Of a DNA stretch of 41,803 nt, positions 35,918-41,803 are shown piece by piece. The notes under the pieces are model-generated. The model did no database searches and was not told the DNA's origin. It saw only the letters and a program-made list of their open reading frames with translations. The stretch spans positions 1 to 41,803 of the forward strand of contig JAHHHI010000013.1 of NCBI GenBank assembly GCA_019359435.1, read 5' to 3'. Positions within the stretch are counted from its first letter, which is position 1. Each line of letters begins with the position of its first letter. The stretch is from Kaiparowitsia implicata GSE-PSE-MK54-09C. GTDB taxonomy: Bacteria; Cyanobacteriota; Cyanobacteriia; Elainellales; Elainellaceae. Position numbers and translations under genes: made by a program.

Positions 35918-37006
35918 CTATAGAATGACCACGAGTCCGATGCCCGCGATGAGCCAGATTAAGAGCGATCGCCGCGTTAGTGCCATCGCCTGCCGCACAA
36001 TCTGAGGCGAGATGGGTCGTCCCAGATTCCCCAAGTGAGGTTTGTGCTTCACCACTCCACGATACAGATTCGATCCGCCCACCTGCACTCCCAGCGCCGC
36101 CGCATAGGCACACTCGCTCCAACCTGCATTGGGGCTAGGGTCTTGGGGGGCATCGCGGCGGCAGATCGCCCACACCCGATGAGGATGCCCCGACAGCAGC
36201 GCAATAGTCAGCACCGTCAGGCGACAAGGCACCCAGGTGAGGGCGTCTTCCACCTTGGCGCTGCACCAGCCGAGGTGAGTATAGGGCAGATCTGTGTACC
36301 CCACCATCGAGTCGAGGGTGCTTGCCGCTTTGTAAGCCAGTGCCAGCGGCACAGCGCCACCGGGCGTGAGGGCACCTACGATCGCCCAAAACAGGGGAGC
36401 CACCGCCCCATCCGTCGCATTTTCTGTCACCGTTTCGAGCACTGCCCGCAGAATTTCCGCTTCGGATAGGGTCTGGGTATCTCGCCCCACATAGCGGCTG
36501 AGACGCTGTCGGGCGATCGCCACATTCCCCTGTTCCAGCGGCTGCAACACCTCCTCCGCAGCCCAGCGCAGGCTACGCCCCGCAAAGCAGCTTGCCAGCA
36601 GCACCGTTTCCACCGCAATGCCCAAAAGGGGATGCAGGATTTTTGCAGCAGCCACCAGCGCCCACCCCACCCAGCCGCTCCCCACAATGAGGGCGATCGC
36701 CAAACCAACGCCAGCAATCCGCTGCGCGTTGGCATGTTTCAGCCACCGCAGTGTCTGATTTGTGTAGGCGGCAATCCCCCAGCCCATCACCTGCACCGGG
36801 TGCAGCCACCCCCACGGATCGCCCAGCCCATAATCTAGCCCTGCCGCTAGCACCAGCACCAGCCCCGAGACAACACGCTGGGACGTTGGAGCGATCGCTC
36901 CAACGTCCCAAGCCTGTCTATATATATCTAGATATCTAGATATATATAGAACCCTATCTGGAAACATCAGCATGGCGTAGAGGAAGGTGAACCAAGGCCT
37001 GGGCAT
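35918..37006 (-). CDS. cobD: adenosylcobinamide-phosphate synthase CobD/CbiB
   Basis: Polytopic enzyme that attaches the aminopropanol side chain to cobyric acid in B12 synthesis. Family motifs: LDYGLGDPWGWLHPVQVMGW, SEAEILRAVLETVTENATDG, GAVAPLFWAIVGALTPGGA, ALAYKAASTLDSMVGY and the C-terminal PNAGWSECAYAAALGVQVGG. From the ATG at 37006 the protein is 362 residues, some 40 longer than usual. A GTG at 36859 would give about 313 residues, the normal length, and the 49 residues so removed are encoded by two perfect DNA palindromes (36879-36950). The true start is therefore uncertain, and I give the outer limit. Confidence 0.9.
   Translation of the reverse strand: MPRPWFTFLYAMLMFPDRVLYISRYLDIYRQAWDVGAIAPTSQRVVSGLVLVLAAGLDYGLGDPWGWLHPVQVMGWGIAAYTNQTLRWLKHANAQRIAGVGLAIALIVGSGWVGWALVAAAKILHPLLGIAVETVLLASCFAGRSLRWAAEEVLQPLEQGNVAIARQRLSRYVGRDTQTLSEAEILRAVLETVTENATDGAVAPLFWAIVGALTPGGAVPLALAYKAASTLDSMVGYTDLPYTHLGWCSAKVEDALTWVPCRLTVLTIALLSGHPHRVWAICRRDAPQDPSPNAGWSECAYAAALGVQVGGSNLYRGVVKHKPHLGNLGRPISPQIVRQAMALTRRSLLIWLIAGIGLVVIL
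36879..36910. repeat. perfect 32-bp palindrome centred on HIP1
   Basis: Arms TGGGACGTTGGAGCGA and TCGCTCCAACGTCCCA meet at the centre of GCGATCGC with no mismatch. It lies 20 bases before a candidate GTG start of cobD. Confidence 0.85.
36917..36950. repeat. perfect 34-bp AT-rich palindrome
   Basis: Arms TCTATATATATCTAGAT and ATCTAGATATATATAGA meet at GATATC with no mismatch. It begins six bases after the 32-bp palindrome. It could act as a dimeric regulator site, a promoter region or a cruciform. Confidence 0.85.
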
Positions 37007-37663
37007 AGCCTTAGAGAGGGACTATTGTTGCAAAACGTTGAATAAACGGAGTCAACTCGAAAAACTTTACGATTATTCGCAATTGCGCTGGCGGGGGGGA
37101 TTGACCCCACGACCTGAGGCGAATTTAGAGGGCGATCGCCCCTCTCATTCACCTCAATCTCTCTATTCTGAACGGGTTTAACCGCCAAAACCCCCTGCAA
37201 GTCTGCAATTCACCCCAAAACCTCTAGATCAGCTTAAGCTTTGCAGCTTGGGATGAATATTTGTTTTTTGTTCTGACTTTTATTAAAAGAAAGACATAAA
37301 AAATGTCTAGATGCATTCTAAACGCTTCAGATAAGCTCTGAGCGATTCTAATCGGCTTTGAGGCTTTGGAAGGGCGATCGCTCCCAATCGCGTATTAAGT
37401 TATTTTTGCACCCCCTTTCAATCCCTGCGGTTTTGCCTCAATATGCAGTCAGTGACCGGGAAGGCTGAGAACCCATTGGTCATGCCAACGCCGAAGCGTG
37501 CCATTGCACCCTAGGCCAACACACAGGGCAACACATAGGGCAACGCTGGGAGAACACCGCGCTACCGACCCTCATCATCAGATCGGTCATCACCGGGTTA
37601 ACCCCCAGCCGCCTGCCCTGCCCCGCTCCGAGAATTCCCAATCAACGTTCAGGAGAATGAAGC
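37007..37663. other. intergenic region between cobD and chlL
   Basis: About 657 bp that should hold divergent promoters. At 37088-37122 a stretch (GGGGGGGATTGACCCCACGA) resembles the reversed T-arm end of a tRNA but no cloverleaf can be built. HIP1 sites occur at 37132 and 37375. AGGAGA at 37651-37656 is the chlL ribosome-binding site. No B12 riboswitch box was found. Confidence 0.4.
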
Positions 37664-38530
37664 GTGAAACTTGCCGTATATGGAAAAGGTGGCATTGGTA
37701 AGTCCACCACCAGTTGCAACATATCCGTGGCTCTCGCCAAACGCGGCAAAAAAGTGTTGCAAATTGGTTGCGACCCCAAGCACGACAGCACCTTTACGCT
37801 CACCGGGTTTCTAATTCCCACCATCATCGACACCCTACAAGAGAAGAATTTTCACTACGAAGACGTATGGCCTGAAGACGTGATCTACAAGGGCTATGGC
37901 GGTGTGGACTGCGTAGAAGCAGGTGGCCCCCCGGCTGGCGCAGGCTGCGGCGGCTATGTGGTGGGTGAAACCGTCAAACTGCTGAAAGAGCTCAACGCCT
38001 TCGATGAGTACGACGTGATTCTATTTGACGTGCTGGGCGACGTGGTGTGTGGAGGCTTTGCCGCCCCACTCAACTATGCTGATTACTGCATGATTGTGAC
38101 CGACAACGGCTTCGATGCCCTATTTGCCGCCAACCGAATTGCCGCCTCCGTGCGCGAAAAAGCCCGCACCCACCCCCTGCGCCTGGCAGGGCTCATCGGC
38201 AACCGCACCAGCAAGCGCGACCTAATTGACAAGTACATCGAAACAGTGCCCATGCCTGTGCTCGAAGTGCTGCCGCTGATCGAAGACATCCGCATCTCAC
38301 GCGTCAAAGGCAAAACCCTGTTCGAAATGGCCGAAACAGAGCCAGAACTGAACTATGTCTGCGATTATTACCTCAACATTGCCGACCAGGTTCTTGCACA
38401 GCCCGAAGGTGTGGTGCCCACCGACGCCCCCGACCGCGATCTGTTTAGCCTGCTATCAGACTTCTACCTCAACCCTGTGCAGCCCAAGGTTGCCCCCAGA
38501 GAAGAAGAGTTAGATCTCATGATGGTCTAG
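37664..38530 (+). CDS. chlL: light-independent protochlorophyllide reductase iron-sulfur ATP-binding protein
   Basis: 288 residues, NifH-like dimer that passes electrons to ChlN-ChlB for dark reduction of protochlorophyllide. The P-loop [14 protein letters not shown] is at the N-terminus. The two [4Fe-4S] cysteines lie in [11 protein letters not shown] and [12 protein letters not shown]. The Switch II-like DVLGDVV is intact. The GTG start at 37664 is fixed by AGGAGA seven bases upstream and by the family N-terminus [10 protein letters not shown]. The TAG stop lies in the CTAG that begins a reversed family 1 repeat. chlN follows after a DUF5331-like gene. Confidence 0.98.
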   Translation: MKLAVYGKGGIGKSTTSCNISVALAKRGKKVLQIGCDPKHDSTFTLTGFLIPTIIDTLQEKNFHYEDVWPEDVIYKGYGGVDCVEAGGPPAGAGCGGYVVGETVKLLKELNAFDEYDVILFDVLGDVVCGGFAAPLNYADYCMIVTDNGFDALFAANRIAASVREKARTHPLRLAGLIGNRTSKRDLIDKYIETVPMPVLEVLPLIEDIRISRVKGKTLFEMAETEPELNYVCDYYLNIADQVLAQPEGVVPTDAPDRDLFSLLSDFYLNPVQPKVAPREEELDLMMV

Positions 38531-38656
38531 GGCGTGTCATCAATGCCGACCAAAAGCCCTATGCTATGAGCGTTGCCAGCTCGATCAACAGAATAGGCTA
38601 GGAGCTGTGACCGTTGATTTTTGGGCCATCAGCGGCTAATGAATGACAGTCCCTAG
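38527..38656 (-). repeat. family 1 CTAG-bounded element, copy E (reverse)
   Basis: 130 bp, CTAGGGCGTGTCATCAAT to ATGACAGTCCCTAG, reversed relative to copies A-C. The first CTAG contains the chlL stop codon. It separates chlL from the next gene. Confidence 0.88.
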
Positions 38657-38785
38657 ATCAAGCATTACGATTAGCCAGAGCAGACTCAGCAAAGGTGTGA
38701 CGAAATTCTAAAGTTTACAGGCTTCGGTGATAAGCGTTGGATGATGAGTAGAGGCAAATTCTCTCGTGGTGCTTGAACCGAACCT

Positions 38786-39229
38786 GTGAACATCCAGTAT
38801 CTTCGTCAATCCCTTAAAGCGCGCTGGCTCAATTACTATCGTGACAACCGCCCTTGGCTGACAAAGCTCGCCGTTTGGGTTGATTGTGACGGGCAGCGCC
38901 GTCCCTCGTCGGGCTTCATTATCGGTACGCTGACCACGCTCGAACCTCAGCTCATGCAGCTCTTGCCGCTGGTGGTGGACTTGAGCAATAACCCAGATCG
39001 CATTGTGGTGGCGCTGGGGCTAAACTTCAACCCTGATGACGAACTGAAGGCGGTAGAAGAGGCAGAGGAAAAAGAGGCCATGAAAATGCTGCCCGGCGGA
39101 GACCCTCCAGTCAAAGATGTGCCCGCCACTCACCGCACTAAACTCCCTTCCCTAATCGATGAAGACTGCACGGGTGCAGGCCAGGCTCGGGTGCAGCGCA
39201 AACTGCCAAGAGACGTAGAAAAAGGCTGA
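38786..39229 (+). CDS. DUF5331-like protein between chlL and chlN
   Basis: 147 residues, soluble. It starts MNIQYLRQSLKARWLNYYRD with NRPWLTKLAVWVDCDGQRRP and SSGFIIGTLTTLEPQLMQLL, then an acidic and Pro-rich tail. A gene of this type sits between chlL and chlN in many cyanobacteria, which suggests a role linked to the dark reductase, but its function is unknown. The GTG start at 38786 fits the recalled family N-terminus. It follows the family 1 repeat and precedes chlN by 133 bp. Confidence 0.75.
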   Translation: MNIQYLRQSLKARWLNYYRDNRPWLTKLAVWVDCDGQRRPSSGFIIGTLTTLEPQLMQLLPLVVDLSNNPDRIVVALGLNFNPDDELKAVEEAEEKEAMKMLPGGDPPVKDVPATHRTKLPSLIDEDCTGAGQARVQRKLPRDVEKG

Positions 39230-39359
39230 CGCACATCGAAACATTTGCAGGGTCACTATAAAACCTAGGTCGTCAACTATTCTCTAATTTCTCTAAACTC
39301 TATGCCACGCGCTCTTGCCGTGAACTTGTAGCTCCCGCTTCTTTAATTTGAGGACTTAA

Positions 39360-40772
<1,413 letters not shown>

Positions 40773-40966
40773 GGTGTCAAACTAAATTGCTCGATCGAAG
40801 AGGAGAATGGATCGCTGCTATCACATAATCCTTTTACCTGATAAGGACTTTCTCCTTTCCTTGCTCCTACACTTCCTAAACGGCATCAAACACGATTGAC
40901 AAAAGCATTTGACAATCTACAAGATTTCAGCTAAGCTTACTGTAGACATTGACATTAAGGTATCGT

Positions 40967-40997
40967 GCCTGTATTATCTTTGTACGGGCGCCTTTTT
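40967..40997 (+). terminator. probable rho-independent terminator after chlN
   Basis: GCCTGTA pairs with TACGGGC (one G-U pair) around a 9-base loop, followed after 3 bases by TTTTT. Modest stem length; the position about 200 bp past chlN and 39 bp before hicA fits. Confidence 0.5.
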
Positions 40998-41035
40998 CCA
41001 TAGGGCATCTCATAAAGTTATTGTAGAGAAGTCCT

Positions 41036-41248
41036 ATGGCGAAAACTTCAAAGATTCGTGACCTGAAGCGAGATCTTCGCAAGAGTCAGTTTCAAGAGGA
41101 TACTGGTAAGGGTAGTCATACAAGCTGGTCTCATCCGTTATATGCAGGTAAGCTGATAATTTCGGGAAAAGATGGGGATGATGCAAAGCCTTATCAAGTA
41201 AAGCTTGTTCGACAGGCTATCGCTGAGGTACAAAGAAGGCAGATTTAG
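41036..41248 (+). CDS. hicA: HicA-family mRNA interferase toxin
   Basis: 70 residues. A double-stranded RNA-binding-like fold of the HicA/YcfA family: KIRDLKRDLRKSQFQEDTGK, catalytic His in GKGSHTSWSHP, and the terminal KLIISGKDGDDAKPYQVKLV. HicA toxins cleave mRNA during stress and are neutralised by HicB. The 10-bp gap to hicB shows the toxin-first order typical of hicAB. Confidence 0.88.
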   Translation: MAKTSKIRDLKRDLRKSQFQEDTGKGSHTSWSHPLYAGKLIISGKDGDDAKPYQVKLVRQAIAEVQRRQI

Positions 41249-41257
41249 AAATTAACG

Positions 41258-41485
41258 GTGACTCAGATGGCTCAGATGAAATACCAGATGGTGATTCAGT
41301 GGTCTGAGGAAGACGAATGCTTTCTAGTTGGATTTCCAGACTTTCCAGGCCAAGAGTGGTACACGCATGGCGACACATACGAGGCAGCAGTAGCTAACGG
41401 CATGGAAGCTTTGGAGGTATTGGTATTGGCATACGAGGCCTCCGGGGAATTACTTCCGCAACCAACAGTATTTCATGCTGCTTAG
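41258..41485 (+). CDS. hicB: HicB-family antitoxin
   Basis: Up to 75 residues, with the HicB core KYQMVIQWSEEDECFLVGFP, DFPGQEWYTHGDTYEAAVA and NGMEALEVLVLAYEASGELL. It blocks HicA and usually represses the operon. The ATG at 41258 or the fourth-Met ATG at 41276 (MKYQMVIQWS) may be the start; the latter fits the family better. No C-terminal DNA-binding domain is visible in the short form. Confidence 0.85.
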   Translation: MTQMAQMKYQMVIQWSEEDECFLVGFPDFPGQEWYTHGDTYEAAVANGMEALEVLVLAYEASGELLPQPTVFHAA

Positions 41486-41519
41486 CAATTTTTCTAAAAT
41501 TTTTTAATATTGTTTGATA

Positions 41520-41669
41520 GTGCGATACGTAGTTGTCATTGAAAAGGCTTTTGAGAATTATTCAGCTTACATTCCCGATCTGCCGGGATGCGTTTCTGTT
41601 GGGGAAACCCTGGAAGAAACAGAGAAACAAATTTGAGAAGCAATTTTGTTTTACCTTGAAGGTTCGTAA
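41520..41669 (+). pseudogene. second HicB-like antitoxin gene, broken by a stop
   Basis: A GTG at 41520 opens RYVVVIEKAFENYSAYIPDL with PGCVSVGETLEETEKQI, then a TGA (41634-41636) where family members usually have Arg (EKQIREAI), and the frame resumes EAILFYLEGS to TAA. CGA to TGA by one transition explains the break. No toxin gene is beside this copy. Confidence 0.75.
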
Positions 41670-41741
41670 GAAGAAGAGAGCTGTTGGGGAATAACTGAAA
41701 GAACTACCCTCGCTGGCAGTGGTTCTGTTTTGGTGCTGGTC

Positions 41742-41803
41742 TCAAGCGGCCATCAGGTAGAAGTTCCATAATCCAGCGGCGGTGAGCATCAGGTGGTCAT
41801 CGA
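41742..41803 (-). CDS. C-terminal end of a probable transposase, cut by the window edge
   Basis: Minus strand, 19 codons to the stop at 41742-41744: DDHLMLTAAGLWNFYLMAA. The LWNFY pattern near a C-terminus is seen in several DDE transposases. Too short to name a family. Confidence 0.3.
   Translation of the reverse strand, partial: DDHLMLTAAGLWNFYLMAA

Noticed and set aside
37088-37122. tRNA-like T-arm sequence on the minus strand
   Set aside because: Only the T-arm/acceptor-like part is present and its loop is wrong; no anticodon arm or cloverleaf.
36850-37300. Cobalamin riboswitch ahead of cobD
   Set aside because: No B12-box sequence or matching fold seen; only the two palindromes.

Overview
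This window is a piece of a cyanobacterial chromosome. It carries genes of the light-independent protochlorophyllide reductase (chlL, chlN), Mg-chelatase subunit D (chlD), a Ycf37-like photosystem I assembly protein, a CRR6-type NDH-1 maturation factor, the ARC6-like division protein Ftn2/ZipN, cyanobacterial group 2 and group 3 sigma factors, and a urea ABC transporter behind a textbook NtcA promoter. The octamer GCGATCGC (HIP1) is present at very high density, inside genes and between them. The content and the moderate GC level would fit a Leptolyngbya/Synechococcus-like lineage, but the species cannot be named from the sequence.

Layout. 0-7 kb: SigF-like sigma factor, Ycf37-like TPR protein, then envelope-polysaccharide genes (Wza-like export protein, a DegT-family protein whose PLP lysine is Arg, a GT9 glycosyltransferase). 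7-14 kb: CRR6, pdhA, a 1.17 kb gap, ftn2/zipN convergent with dnaA. 14-19 kb: a repeat-rich stretch, a small conserved protein, an ArsR-like/RNase HI fusion divergent from an Old Yellow Enzyme, and a broken IS1-family element. 19-26 kb: a cupredoxin, urtE-D-C-B-A and ureG, all on the minus strand. 27-34 kb: an ABC1/UbiB kinase, TrkA-like protein, chlD, and a group 2 sigma factor. 34-37 kb: a polytopic membrane protein and cobD/cbiB. 37-41 kb: chlL - DUF5331-like - chlN. 41-41.8 kb: a hicA-hicB pair, a second broken hicB, and the tail of a probable transposase.

The least conventional content is a set of small mobile-looking DNA elements with no transposase in the window. Family 1 (about 131 bp, five copies, one being only a 59-bp module) is bounded by CTAG, and three of its ends coincide with the TAG stop codons of flanking genes. 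Family 2 (about 124 bp, four copies) is made of two long hairpins whose stems show compensatory base changes between copies; one copy sits inside a family 1 element with a 5-bp target duplication, which is direct evidence of transposition. Family 3 (93 bp, two copies in opposite orientations) is a hairpin element with 18-bp arms that also covary. A fourth, single-copy palindromic repeat has supplied an open frame ahead of a small gene.

Functionally the genes join chlorophyll synthesis (chlD, chlL, chlN), photosynthetic complex assembly, urea uptake and urease activation under nitrogen control, carbon entry to acetyl-CoA (pdhA), cell division and replication initiation (ftn2, dnaA), B12 synthesis (cobD) and cell-surface polysaccharide production. 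No CRISPR array, rRNA, complete tRNA, recognisable riboswitch or clear oriC was found.
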